A stretch of DNA of 64,000 nt from Diplonema japonicum (taxonomy: Eukaryota > Euglenozoa > Diplonemea > Diplonemida > Diplonemidae), in the NCBI GenBank assembly GCA_964019335.1, contig OZ025723.1:124001-188000 (forward strand). The letters are read 5' to 3'. The notes beneath the pieces are model-generated. The model was not told the DNA's origin, did no database searches, and saw nothing but the letters and a program-made list of their open reading frames with translations. Every line of letters starts with the position of its first letter. The first letter of the stretch is position 1. Both the position numbers and the translations under genes were made by a program. This document shows, piece after piece, positions 10,735 through 20,949 of the stretch.

Positions 10735-10922
10735 GTAGGCGACAAAGGCAGCGAGCCCTCCTCCGGCACAGGGCCAGGGGCTGCCACCCTTAGTGTCAAT
10801 GAACAACCCGAAGCCTGTGTATGGAGTGTTCAAAATAAAAAGAAAGAAAAAAAAAAAATAGGAAGCAGCAACAGCCTGTTGTTTTGACCAGCGAACTATA
10901 TCAGCAAATGGGACAGGTGTGA
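9556..10922 (+). CDS. eIF4E-binding protein, 4E-T-like, Q-rich
   Basis: Four exons: 9556-10434, 10472-10690, 10739-10818 and 10862-10922, giving 412 residues. Introns of 37, 48 and 43 nt begin GTATGC, GTATGTG and GTATGG. The N-terminus MTRKYTEELLLNLRD contains the canonical eIF4E-binding motif Y-x4-L-hydrophobic, at almost the same place and with the same flanking sequence as in animal 4E-T. Then come a KKKKEE/HHRDHKDHH/RDRDRDR basic region, a G/E-rich segment (WAKERGLVDG) and several poly-Gln stretches coded by CAG/CAA (10163-10209, 10337-10377, 10472-10498). The rest is disordered. The likely role is translational repression or P-body mRNA storage, important in a lineage with little transcriptional control. 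The last exon is short (LTSELYQQMGQ) and the stop falls at a GTGTGAG that could itself be a donor. Confidence 0.7.
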
Positions 10923-12282
10923 GGGGGAAAAAAAAAGAGAAAACAATTATACAATCATGAACAGTCTGGTGGTTACGGCTCGCGTTAAAAAAAAAAAGAA
11001 ATGTGAAAGGGGGTGGGGGGGGGGGGGGGGGGGGGGGAGAGAAAGAGGGGGGGGGGGAAAACCAATTTTCTTTTTGTTTTTATGAGTGAATTGAAAAGGG
11101 GGTAGAATAATAAGACGGGTCGTGGGATGGAAGAGGAAACAGCAGGGAAGCCAAAAAAAAAGGGGGGGAGAAAGCAACGAAAGAGGGATAATGAAATGGA
11201 AGGGGAAGATGGCTGAAGTGGGGGAGGGGTGGAAGAAATAAGAAATATTGCAACCTACATCCTGCGATGCCACTCCATTTTTCTTTTTTTTTTTCCCTTT
11301 TTTTTTTTGGGTGTGGGGTAGATGGGGCTTATAATATTTACAACAAGAAAAAAAAAAAGAAATCTTAAGGTGTACACAGAGAGGAAATAAAAAATTTTAA
11401 AAGTGGAAATTAAAAAAAAAGAATTTGAACGGGAGTACCCCCACACACGCCCAGCTATTTAGATTTACTTCTGTTTCTCCCCCCCCCCCCCCCCCCCCCC
11501 TCCTCCCTTTCCCTATTCCCTTCAATCATTTCTTTTTCCTTTATTTCCTCCCTCCCTGTCCTTTATTTCTTCCTGTTTCATCCCCCCCTTTTTTTTATAG
11601 CTGGATGCTGTCAGATTGGCCTGCCTTTTCTCCCTCCCCCTTTTTTTTTCCAAAACAATAAGGTGTCTCTTCCCCCTCCCCCCATGTTTCTTTTTCTTTA
11701 GGTTTACCCCAGCCGCCCTTCCCCTTATTTTTTTTTCACAAACACACCCCCCCCCCCTTTCTTTTAAAACCACCCCTACCCCCCACCCCCTAAGGAGTGT
11801 GCAGGTTTGTTCATTCTATGGGGGAAAAAACCCTTTTTTACTCTTCCCTTGAACCCCCCCCCGTATTTTCTTTTCTTCAATTTTCTTTTTAAATAGCCCC
11901 CACCACCCTCTTCTTTTTATAGTGAAACAAGAATCGGTAGCCACAGACTATTCATGGGGCCGATAAAAGAGGGGAGAAAAAAAAAAAAAAAGGACCAAGT
12001 GGTTTTTTTTTATTTATTTATTTCTTCTTCTTTTTTTTTGATCGAACACGGCATGCACTACGGGAAAAAAAAGAGAGAAAAAAAAGGATAGGATTTTTTT
12101 TTCTTTTAAAGGGGCGGGTCCTCAAGTAGGATTTGCCTTGAAAACATTGCCTTTTTTTTAAAAAAAATATTTTTCTTCTTTTTATTTTTATTTTTTGCTT
12201 TATTTTATTTTTTTGTTACCACTTTTTTTTAACCCCCCTTTTTTTTTATTCACAACCCCCCCCCACCAACCACCACTACAAA

Positions 12283-12314
<32 letters not shown>

Positions 12315-12464
12315 TTTTTTTTTTTTTACTTTTTTTTTTCTTACTAAATATTTTTATTTTTATTTTTATTTATTTTTTTTTTTTATTCTCTCAACACGAA
12401 AAAAAAAAAAATCTTTTTTATACAAAGCCCGGGAGGGAGGCGGGGGAGGGGGGGGCCCGACCAC
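10923..12464. other. homopolymer-rich intergenic
   Basis: Long G-run (11009-11037), C-run (11480-11500), T-runs (12283-12380) and A-runs. No ORF with normal composition and no RNA gene was seen on either strand. Confidence 0.5.
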
Positions 12465-13607
12465 ATGGCACAAATATGGAAAGGCGCGAAATATCTGGGA
12501 GGAAAAATGATAGGAAAAAAACAAAAGGACAAATCCAACAGAGTCAGGGTGAACACAAACCGCGGACCGGAAGAAGAAGACGACGAAGAAATGGGTGAAT
12601 TCGGCGGCGGACAAGTAATGGGCAAAGGCGAAGACGGCTCCCTCGAAACGTATAAAGGCCACGAAGGCCCAGTCTACGGAATATGCTTCGCCCCCGGCGC
12701 ACAACGCTTTGTATCAGGGGGAAAGGACAAAACAATCCGCCTGTGGAACGTAGAAACAGAAGAAGACCAAGAAATGGAAGCCACCACCCCAGTAGTCCGT
12801 ACTATATCCCACCCAGGCGTAGTACTTGCAGTCGACTATTCACCCACCGGAAACGAAATCGTAAGCTCATCTGACGATTACAATATATATTTTTTCGATG
12901 CGAAAACTGCCAAACAAAGCGCTACCTTAAAAGGCCACACCAACAAAGTGTATGGAGTGGCATTCTCCCCGGTCGGGTCCACCTGTCCGGGAGAATACGT
13001 TGCCAGTTGTTCCCTCGATAAAACCGTCCGATTATGGTCCGTAGAAGCCCAAACCCCACAAGGAATCTTAAAAGGCCACACCGACAATGTATTCGGGCTG
13101 AACTTCTCGTCGGGCGGGAGACTCCTTGCAAGCGGAGGTGATGACAAAAACATAATCCTATGGGACTGGCGTAATGGAAGCCGAGCACATGTTCTTTCTG
13201 GACACCAAACAACAATATGGTCCGTCGCGTGGTCTACGGACGATAGAAGCATGGTTTCTTGCAGCATGGGTCATGAAATTAAACTTTGGGATCTTCGGAT
13301 GGAAAAAACACGGTGGTCGATCCTGGACGCTCACGACTCGATGCCTATACACCAAGCAATTTTTGGTCATAACGATACAATGGTGTTGTCCGGGGGTCGT
13401 GACAGGAAGCTTCGTGTGTGGGATGCACAGACGTCTGCCACCGTTGCGACAAATACTGGGCACACTGGGACTGTGTACCATCTTGCGTTGCACCCTTCAG
13501 GGACACGATTGTTGTCATCTTCTGTTGACTCTACGATGAAGTTGTGGGCTTTCCCCCCGGAACCGCCCATTTCACTCGAACCAAGCCCGTCTGCTGTGGA
13601 AATGTGA
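12465..13607 (+). CDS. WD40 repeat protein, U5-40K (SNRNP40)-like
   Basis: Intronless, 380 residues. An acidic, lysine-rich N-terminal tail (residues 1-60) is followed by seven WD40 blades, each with GH near the start and WD-like ends (IRLWNV, YFFDAK, VRLWSV, IILWDW, IKLWDL, LRVWDA, MKLWAF). Blade 1 starts GHEGPVYGICFAPGAQRFVS and the last GHTGTVYHLALHPSG. The pattern of an N-terminal tail plus a single seven-blade propeller fits the spliceosomal U5-40K family, but other single-propeller WD proteins look similar and I cannot separate them by eye. The third positions change from C/A-rich in the first half to T/G-rich in the last quarter. A 46-nt T-run follows the stop immediately. Confidence 0.75.
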   Translation: MAQIWKGAKYLGGKMIGKKQKDKSNRVRVNTNRGPEEEDDEEMGEFGGGQVMGKGEDGSLETYKGHEGPVYGICFAPGAQRFVSGGKDKTIRLWNVETEEDQEMEATTPVVRTISHPGVVLAVDYSPTGNEIVSSSDDYNIYFFDAKTAKQSATLKGHTNKVYGVAFSPVGSTCPGEYVASCSLDKTVRLWSVEAQTPQGILKGHTDNVFGLNFSSGGRLLASGGDDKNIILWDWRNGSRAHVLSGHQTTIWSVAWSTDDRSMVSCSMGHEIKLWDLRMEKTRWSILDAHDSMPIHQAIFGHNDTMVLSGGRDRKLRVWDAQTSATVATNTGHTGTVYHLALHPSGTRLLSSSVDSTMKLWAFPPEPPISLEPSPSAVEM

Positions 13608-13608
13608 A

Positions 13609-13658
<50 letters not shown>

Positions 13659-13743
13659 GCTAGGGCAGCTCAAGTGGTACCGGGGCCCGAGGAGAACAAC
13701 GGTCACGACAATAGAGCTTGCGCTGGACTTCGAGAACAGCACA

Positions 13744-14101
13744 ATGAAGTCGCTGGTGGGTGAACGTGGAGACCTGACACTAATAGGTAAAAAAGGCGAG
13801 ACGGCTGCATGGCCTGCTGGTGAGGCTGCAGGAAGGCTGGCAGGACGCGCGGATAAGGAGGAAGGTCAGGGGACACAGAGCCATACCGGCGGAGCAACGG
13901 CGGAACCACGGCCTGAGGACCATAGGGGGGAGAAAGGTCTTGGGCTGGGACAGAAGACCGCTGCACGTCTCGGAACAGACGAAGAAGGACCTCCAGAAAC
14001 TGAGACAGCAGTGGCAGAAGGAGCGGGTGAGCGCCATGAGGGAGCGGGCTCAGCCCGAAAAGGAAAGACCGAAGCCGCTGAAGGGAGATAGGGGCAGGTA
14101 G
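13744..14101 (+). CDS. small basic protein with C-terminal coiled coil, unknown
   Basis: Two exons by inference: 13744-13755 and 13787-14101, 108 residues. The 31-nt intron (GTGGGTGA...CTGACACTAATAG) has a branch-site-like CTGACACTAAT just before its AG. Removing it joins MKSL to VKKARRLHGLLVRL, a basic amphipathic stretch like a mitochondrial presequence, and then a K/R/Q-rich helix (TKKDLQKLRQQWQKER). I prefer this frame because its third positions are mostly G or C. The unspliced alternative frame (a Gly/Ala/Glu-rich 115-residue ORF) has no such bias. Not recognised; it could be a mitochondrial ribosomal or assembly protein. An AG after a T-run at 13661-13663 could be the trans-splice site. 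Confidence 0.45.
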
Positions 14102-14816
14102 AAGAACAAGACAGGACGTCCCAGATCAGGGATTTCCTTTTACCTCTTTAATTTTTTTTTTTTTTAATTTCCCCGGAGAGAAAAAAATTTAAAAAAAAAA
14201 AAAATAGAATTTTAAAAGTGTGGGGGTGGGGTTACGCTGATGGAAGGCAGTTTAAGAGAGATACACAGGAAGGGTGGGAGAAGGGGGAGGGGGGGGGGGG
14301 GGGGGGGGGGGGGCTAATACCATCTTTAATTTTTTTTTCCCCCCCATTCATCCTTTTTTTTCTTCTTGCTTTCTTTTATTGTGGGAGAAAAAAAAATAGA
14401 AAGAAATGGCTGGCAAAAAAGAAAAGATATAGTAAACAAAAAGAAAAAGAAAAAAACTCCCTTTTTTTTAAACCCCCCCCCCCGGAAAGAAGGAAGGGAA
14501 ACAAAAAAAAGATAAAGATAAAAACTTATTTTTCTGTCTAAACCTTGAACAATCTTTCTTTTCCAGGGGGGAAAAAAATATATTTTAAAAAAAAGGGCTT
14601 TTTTTTTTCTTTTTTTTTTTACGATAAACATAAAGCTTCTTTCTCTTGCTTATGCTCTTCCCCCCTTCTTTCCCCCCCCCCCCCCCCAACACTCTTCTGT
14701 CCCAGTTTCATATTCACTCTTTAAAAAAATTTTTTTAATTTTTTTTATTGTCGTTTTCTATTTTCTAGGAAGAAAATAATTTTTTTCAAAAGGATTAAAA
14801 AAAAAAAAAAAAAAAA
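14102..14816. other. homopolymer-rich intergenic
   Basis: Runs of G (14284-14313), C (14475-14485), T and A. Nothing gene-like seen. It ends in a roughly 20-nt A-run directly before the next ATG. Confidence 0.5.
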
Positions 14817-15771
14817 ATGTCAGAATTGCAAATGGCGGCCGCAGTAGGGCTCTTGAGCTCCGTGGTGAGCGGCGGGGCTACTATGGCGTGCCTCAGGCGT
14901 CGGAGGGTGGTAAAGTCCGTGGAGGTGGTGGAGGAGGCAACAGGGGACTGGAAAATAGTGAGCTTCGAGGCAAAAGGACACGAAAAAAAAAATTTCCGGT
15001 TCAGAGAAAACCAGGACAGCGAAACCATGGCCGAGATGAGGAAGGCGTACGGCACGACGGACCAACAAATGATGGTCGCAAAGCGAGAAAACAAAGCTGT
15101 AAAAATCGCCCACAAATGGCTGAAGCACGGCGAGACTCTAACCCTCGAAATCGACTCACGCGACTGGGTTGAAATATCCAACGAGCTCCGTAAGGAAGGA
15201 AACACGTGCTTTTCCCTAGGAAACCAAACAGGACGGAAGGCAGAGCACATTGAAGCACTACGACTCTACCAAGAGGCCCACGTGATCATTCCTGTTGACG
15301 GTGGGGAACAAGCAGTATCGATGTTCTGCCTTGCCATGTCAAACTGTGCGCAAGTTTGCATCAAACTCAAAAGCTTCAAATTCGCCAAGGACATCTGCAC
15401 AGAGGTCCTCGCACTCGACCCGAACAGCATGAAAACCCTTTACAGAAGAGGGCTGGCCACAAGGAAAAACGCCCCCAAGTGCTTAGACGATTTGGTATTT
15501 TTTCTTTTCTCCCAAGAAAAAAAAAAAAAAAATTACCAGAGAGCTGCCCTAATCGACCTCGAGCAAGCGGTTTCCATTGCAGTCTCGACACAGAACACTC
15601 TCGTCACCGAGATTAGAAGAGAGTGTGAGGAGGTGTGTTTTTTTTTTTGAGGGGGAGGGGAAAAAAAAAATTGAACAAAAGGTAAGACAAGCCATCACAA
15701 CGTTGACACCGGCCGAAAAGGTCCCCGAGCATCCCATCGAACTATCTGCTAGAAACACCGATTTGGACTGA
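14817..15771 (+). CDS. TPR protein
   Basis: Three exons: 14817-15494, 15540-15632 and 15682-15771, giving 286 residues. Introns are 45 nt (GTATTTTTT...TTACCAG) and 49 nt (GTGTG...ACAAAAG). Residues 5-24 are hydrophobic, followed by an RRRR cluster: an N-terminal membrane anchor is possible. A TPR-type tandem begins near residue 123 (ELRKEGNTCFSLGN, then a helix EALRLYQEAHVI) and continues with SNCAQVCIKLKSFKFAKDIC and a further unit (DPNSMKTLYRRGLA) that the first intron interrupts; its second half is DLRAALIDLEQAV. The three-repeat layout, with a canonical LYRRG helix, resembles the TPR clamps of immunophilins and Hsp90 co-chaperones, but no peptidyl-prolyl isomerase domain is visible. Confidence 0.7.
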
Positions 15772-15891
15772 GAACAGCGAAAGAGAACGCAAGAAAAAAA
15801 AAATTTTTTTTTGTTCATCAACCGGAGTGTGATTTTTACCCCCCCCCCCCTCTATTACCAACAATGACAAAAAAAAAAGTGGGAAGGGTGA

Positions 15892-16995
15892 ATGTCTGAA
15901 GATGATGTGTTCTTCAGCCGCCTGGCACAGTACGGCGTGGACCCGCTTCGGGTTCGGACGTATTACATGAGAAACACAGGGTCGATCGGTTTGAAGTTTA
16001 GAGGATGCTACGCAAAGGGCAGTGAGAGAGAATTCATCTTGATCTCGGGAGTCAGTGAAGGTTCAGAATGCGAGAGGGCCGGCGTTCAAGAAGGCATTTT
16101 AAAGAGCATCGCTGGGGTCCGTCCACGAACATGCGGCGAGGCCATGGGAGCTATTTCCAAATGCAAGCAAGACACAATCGTTCTGGAAGCCATACTATTT
16201 GAAACTATTCCTGTCGAGCACCGTCTCGTCCTCCCCGTGGATTCCCAAGATTCTCTCGGCGCTGATTTCAAAGCTGTGTCGCAAGGCGTTATGGTACACG
16301 ATGTTGAGAAAGGCAGCCTAGCCGATAAAGCCGGCTTGACAAACTCAAAAAATAAGTTCATACTTAAAGTGAACAACAGAACAATCAATTGCAGATCAGA
16401 CCTGGAAACCGAGGTGTTAACCTCGAAAAAATCAGGCAGGGGCAGCATCACCATGTTAATAGAAGGCAATCCCAATATCCCGCGGTTCTTCAGGAAACCA
16501 TCTACATCCGATCCTTCCATCCGTCAGTTCCCTATGACGTCTGTCAGAGACGCGGAAGGATATATATGGCTTGATGTTGAAGGTGAGGAGAGTGCTTTAA
16601 CTTTGCAACCGCATCATTTAGCAACAAGGGACGGTGTTCCTATTCAGAGGCTGCCTTATGAGGGTGATGTTGTAATGATCACGGGGTTGCCCACGCAGTC
16701 TGAGATGTACTTTAATGGCTTGCTTGGGACTGTGATCGCACCTGGTGACGTGCACGAACCCATGGCGTTGTCGGAAAATTCTATTTGCTCTTCTTCTGTG
16801 CGGTCTGTGGCTGAGCAGCATCAGCAGCCTGTTCCTTTGAAGCAGGGTACCGTGCAGCCGCAGGTGATGGGCGATGTATCTGTGTTTCGATCGATGTTGA
16901 AGTCTCCCAACGCCAAACAACAAATCCGGCCTACAATGGGGACGACCGACTGGCAGACGTGGATCCGTGTCCAGCAGCAGCGCGGCCTGCGTTAG
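15892..16995 (+). CDS. protein with two PDZ domains
   Basis: Intronless, 367 residues. Residues about 30-100 (GSIGLKFRG, then SGVSEGSECERAGVQEGI and LKSIAGV) and 112-192 (SQDSLGADFKAV, then VEKGSLADKAGL and ILKVNNRTI) each have the PDZ order: carboxylate-binding loop, GSLADKAG-like turn, and a V-N/I-A-G beta strand. The remainder (residues 195-367) has a conserved-looking block around GYIWLDVEG and ITGLPTQSEMYFNGLLGTVI, the latter like an SH3-type barrel found in other protist proteins. The last residues are Q/R-rich. PDZ tandems scaffold membrane or cytoskeletal partners; the partner is unknown. Confidence 0.75.
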   Translation: MSEDDVFFSRLAQYGVDPLRVRTYYMRNTGSIGLKFRGCYAKGSEREFILISGVSEGSECERAGVQEGILKSIAGVRPRTCGEAMGAISKCKQDTIVLEAILFETIPVEHRLVLPVDSQDSLGADFKAVSQGVMVHDVEKGSLADKAGLTNSKNKFILKVNNRTINCRSDLETEVLTSKKSGRGSITMLIEGNPNIPRFFRKPSTSDPSIRQFPMTSVRDAEGYIWLDVEGEESALTLQPHHLATRDGVPIQRLPYEGDVVMITGLPTQSEMYFNGLLGTVIAPGDVHEPMALSENSICSSSVRSVAEQHQQPVPLKQGTVQPQVMGDVSVFRSMLKSPNAKQQIRPTMGTTDWQTWIRVQQQRGLR

Positions 16996-17094
16996 AAAAA
17001 AAAAAAACTTTTTTTTTTTAAATCCATCAGAAAGGGGTAGATAAGTAGAGACAAAAGGAGGGGAAAAGAAAACAGGAGCCTCTTTAATCTCATC

Positions 17095-17125
<31 letters not shown>

Positions 17126-17476
17126 TTCCCTCCTTCCCAGGGAGCTGCAAACCCTTTAATTACGGGATCTTACAGCAGGGAAAAAAAAAAAAAATGGTAA
17201 TAGAATACGCAGAAAGAAGGGAGGGGGAAAAAAAAAAAGGGAAAATACTTTTGAAAAATTTATCTTCATTCACTGCACCGCAATTTTATTTCACTCTCTG
17301 GAAGATTCCTATTTCTTCGACATACGTGCAGTAGTTGGGATGCTGGTCCAGTAAAACTGTAATATAGCACCGGGTTTCGATACTAGCCTGGTAATGCTTT
17401 TCAGATTTGGCTGTTAGGATTGAAGAGAGTAAAATAAAACCACCCGTCCGACTGAATCTCCTGTCACTTGCGCTTG

Positions 17477-17510
<34 letters not shown>

Positions 17511-18152
17511 GGGAAATTCACTCAAGTGACATAAAATTTATTATTTCGTTGTGAAAAGAAGAAGAAAAAAGAGGGGAAAAAAAAAAAAAAAAGAATTGTT
17601 CGATTTTTAACCACATCGTAACCTCTATCAATGGGGATTCTCTCTCTCTTTTTTTATTTCTTTCTTTCTTCTTTAATGTAAAAGGTGTGCCCAGGCTCCC
17701 CAAGAGGCACCTAAAGGATGTACCAATGTGCACCCGCAAGGTTTGAAGCTGGCATCTTTCCAGTGCCAGTTTTCAAAAAAAAAGGGGGGGGGAGGGACAC
17801 CTTCCCATCTATAATAACCTTAGTTTTGGTTACGTAAAAACTCCCCTCCTCTCTCTTGCTTTTTTTATTTTATTGTCAGAAGCACTTATAAAGAGGAAGA
17901 AAAAAGAAGAAAAAAGGGGGGATGTTTTCTCTCCCCTTCGCTTTACATCCTCGTATCTTCTACACACACCCCTCACCCCCCAGGGCTATGCTGTCAACTA
18001 ACGAGTACGCAGCAAAATCTGGAAAAGGGGGGTCTTTTTGATGCCCCCTTTGTCATGTAATTATTAGAATTTCATTCTTCATCCTGTTGTTTCCAAAAAA
18101 AAAAAAAAAAGAGGTTCCCATCGATGCACTAACACAAGACCTGGTTTGAAGG

Positions 18153-18198
<46 letters not shown>

Positions 18199-18213
18199 GC
18201 TTGACTATTCTAA

Positions 18214-18247
<34 letters not shown>

Positions 18248-18385
18248 AGAGGACACTGGCAACATGTTTTACGGGTTTATAAACTTCTCCAGGTTTCTTC
18301 AACCCCAGTTCCTCTTTGTTTTTTTTTTTTGTTGTTTTTTTTATAAAAAAAATTTTTTTTCTCGTGTGAGGCCATGGGGGGGAAC
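16996..18385. other. homopolymer-rich intergenic with short dispersed repeats
   Basis: Mostly A and T runs. Two islands of ordinary composition: 17270-17475, whose end (17421-17475) resembles 24563-24630, and 17683-17770, which carries an imperfect GGTGTGCC/AGGCACC stem. The piece 18261-18300 (TTTACGGGTTTATAAACTT) resembles 52181-52230. Confidence 0.5.
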
Positions 18386-19071
18386 AATAGCTATTTACTG
18401 CCAACAAGTAATGACTTTATGTTACCTCGAGAGGTCGGTAAAGCATTACTTGGCGGTAGGTAAGTGGTTTTATTTCACGACACTCTGAAATTACTTCACC
18501 ACGAGGGGCACAACAGGGTGACAAGGGGTACAACAAGAGAGGGGTTACAAAGGTTACAATACAAGTTGTTTTTCCTCCTTTTGTTGACTAAGAGCTGCCG
18601 CTGTCGCTGGCATTGCCACTGTCACCATCTCTAATCAGGCCTTCCCATACCTGGCGCGGCCGCTGGCTCCTTTTTTTCTGCTGCTTCGGTATTTTGAAGT
18701 CATTTGGGGAGCTTGGGTAAGCTGACTAAGTTACCCTTACCCACAGAAGAGTTACCCACAGAAACTGGGAACAAGGCCTAGCCAAAAGTGGGCAAATTGG
18801 GAGGAAAAAGTAGTCCAACTTGGAACTGAGCCGAGGCAAAAGTTGGTCAATTGAGCTGAACCTGGGGGGAAATAGCAAACTGAGAGGAAAAAGTAGCCCC
18901 ACTGGGAACCGAACCGAGGCAAAAATTGGCCTACCGAGGCATATTATTTAACGGAAACCCCCTATTACTTCACGGAAAACAGGCCATTATTTCACCGTGA
19001 AAGTAATGAGATTTAGCGTGAAGTAATGGCCCCCCCAGTGCGTGAAGTAATTTCTGAAGAGTGAAATAAAA
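18386..19071. mobile_element. non-autonomous inverted-repeat element, copy 1
   Basis: A 686-bp segment nearly identical to 59448-60210 and distantly related to 41044-41618. It has no ORF of its own. Left part (18388-18467) is a fold-back: CTGCCAACAAGTAATGACTT is answered by GCATTACTTGGCGGTAGGTA. The body is bounded by inverted repeats: TTTTATTTCAC...GAAATTACTTCAC at 18468-18499 and its complement at 19041-19071. The body contains a few short internal repeats (GTGAAGTAATG motifs near the right end; one unit of GGGTGACAAGGGG). This fits a MITE. Target-site duplications cannot be read because it sits between A-rich tracts. Confidence 0.75.
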
Positions 19072-19155
19072 TTTATAATTTCTCCCTCTTTTCGCTTCTT
19101 TTTTTTTTTTTTTTTTTCTCTTGCTTTGAAAAAAAAAAGAAAAAAACCAACGCAG

Positions 19156-19186
<31 letters not shown>

Positions 19187-19191
19187 CAAAA

Positions 19192-19351
19192 ATGTCGTTA
19201 GAAGTTGTCATTAGAACAGTCGATGGGAAAAAATTAGCGCTAAAGTGCGAGCCTGCTGAAGAAGTCAAGTCTGTGAAAGAAAAGTTGGTGCGGGAACATA
19301 ATTTTATGAGCGAAGGACTAAAATTGATTTATAAGGTACAGAAGAAGAAGA

Positions 19352-19391
<40 letters not shown>

Positions 19392-20248
19392 ACCACCAGG
19401 GAGCCGTGACAAAAGACGATGACACGCTTGAGACAATAAAATTCGACGAAAAAGCGACGTTTGTGTTGGTGGGAAAGCGAAAAAACTCGATCGTGGCGGA
19501 CACGGTTGCAAAGGTACCTTTTTTTTTTTTTTTAAATTTTTCTCCAACCCCCCCACCACAGCGGCGAAAAATCGAAAGCACCCCTCCACCCCCGACCACC
19601 TCCTCCACCTCCACAGCACAACCCATTGAAGCACCCGCCTTAACCAGAGAAAGCACCACCACCCCACCACCATCAGCTTCAGTATCAACTCCAGACGCTC
19701 CGGTACAGGAACGCTTCCCTACCAATGAACTGGAAAGAGTCTTACAACAAGCTATTCTAGGAAGAGGACAAGGGGGGAACAACATCTTGGTAAGAGATCT
19801 AAACGAAGCCGATCTTGCAGGGTTTGAAGAAGAAGGCGAAAGTTTCAGCGAGGGGGAAGACGGGGAGGTCTCCGGGCTAGAAGAAATCATACAGGGCCTT
19901 AACGAAATAAAGGAAAGGCTGGCACTGGATCCCACCCAGCTACCTGTTATCCTGGAAGAGTTGAAAGTAAGCCACCCGGAGCTGTACAACGAGGTGGAGG
20001 ACGACCCTGAGACCTTTCTTGCCTTTATCAACGGGGATGACTCTGCGATACCCATGCTTGATGTTGGTGAGCCTTCTGAAACCGGTGGTGTAGCTGCAGC
20101 CCCTGCAGCCACGGACCTCTCCTCACATGACCGTGAGGCGATCGACCGTCTTGCTGCCCTTGCGCAGGTTCCAGTTGAGGTTGCTGCACAGGCTTACATC
20201 GCCATGGGGAAGAGCGAAGAAGCCGCTGCTAATATGTTGTTTGATTGA
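19192..20248 (+). CDS. RAD23: RAD23-like proteasome shuttle and repair protein
   Basis: Three exons: 19192-19335, 19400-19513 and 19562-20248, giving 314 residues. Intron 1 (64 nt) contains an (AC)n run; intron 2 (48 nt) has a T-run and is without stops. The first two exons encode an N-terminal ubiquitin-like domain (MSLEVVIRTVDGKKLAL ... LIYKGAVTKDDDTLE). A P/T/S linker follows, then the XPC-binding STI1-like segment (LDPTQLPVILEEL ... HPELYNEVEDDPETFLAFIN) at about residues 215-265 and a C-terminal UBA domain (REAIDRLAALAQVPVEVAAQ). RAD23 delivers ubiquitylated proteins to the proteasome and stabilises XPC in nucleotide excision repair. The internal UBA1 domain is not recognisable; its place is taken by an acidic G/E-rich region, so this copy may bind only with the C-terminal UBA. 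Confidence 0.9.
19355..19391. repeat. (AC)n microsatellite in RAD23 intron 1
   Basis: About 18 AC dinucleotides directly before the CCACCACCAG acceptor. Confidence 0.9.
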
Positions 20249-20417
20249 TTTTTTTTTTTTTTTTTTTTTTTTGTCACCGTTTGCTTGCTTTGCTTCTCTT
20301 CCCTTTTTTTTCTCTTTTTTATCCTTTTCTGCTAACCCTTTGATTGCCCTCCTTTTTTTTTTTTTTTTTCCCCCTTTTTGGGGGGAAGGGGGATGAGGAC
20401 GAGGAGGGGGCGCGAAC

Positions 20418-20458
<41 letters not shown>

Positions 20459-20949
20459 CCCAGAATTTATCAAAGGTTTTCTTTTTCTCTTGTAATAATG
20501 TGTTGATGGGGAGGGGTTTTTTTTCTTTTTGTGTTTTTTTTTAATACCTGCAAGGAAAAAGAGGAAAGAAAAAGTAGAAGGAAGAGACCCTGGCGGCCTG
20601 GGGGTGTTCTTTTCCTTTTGGTGAGGTTGTGGGTTGCAGTAGGTGCGGGTGGGCGTTTCCTATCTAACTTACCTCCCCCCCTTTTTTTCCCCTCTTTTTC
20701 TTTTCTATGTCCGCATGTCTTTTTTTTTTCCCCTTCCGGTGGTTCTTCTTTTTTTTATTTCTGTGTTAATGCCGTACCCCCCTGCCCCCCTTTTAAAAAA
20801 TACAGGAAAAAGCACAAAAAAAATGATGTAAGGAAAAAAAAAAAAAAAAAACCCCAATTCGCAAATACTTTAAAAAAAAATCAGACAAAAAAAAAAAACT
20901 ATCTTTTTTTTTCTCATTTTTCAAAATTTTTCACAACAGTGAGGACCTG
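20249..20949. other. homopolymer-rich intergenic
   Basis: Long T-runs (20249-20271, 20421-20458) and A-runs. No gene seen. The last 40 bases are the pyrimidine-rich tract and AG listed next. Confidence 0.5.
20901..20939 (+). promoter_or_regulatory. candidate trans-splice acceptor of UBL receptor copy 1
   Basis: Pyrimidine-rich stretch ending TTTTTCACAACAG, ten bases before the ATG at 20950. In a trans-spliced lineage this is where a spliced leader would be added. Inference from position and sequence only. Confidence 0.4.

Noticed and set aside
13744-14091. 115-residue Gly/Ala/Glu-rich ORF read without an intron
   Set aside because: Lacks third-position bias; removing a 31-nt intron gives a more natural basic, helical protein in the other frame.
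17683-17770. tRNA gene suggested by GGTTTGAAGCT (B-box-like)
   Set aside because: No acceptor or T-stem pairing around it, and no A box. No tRNA was recognised in the window.
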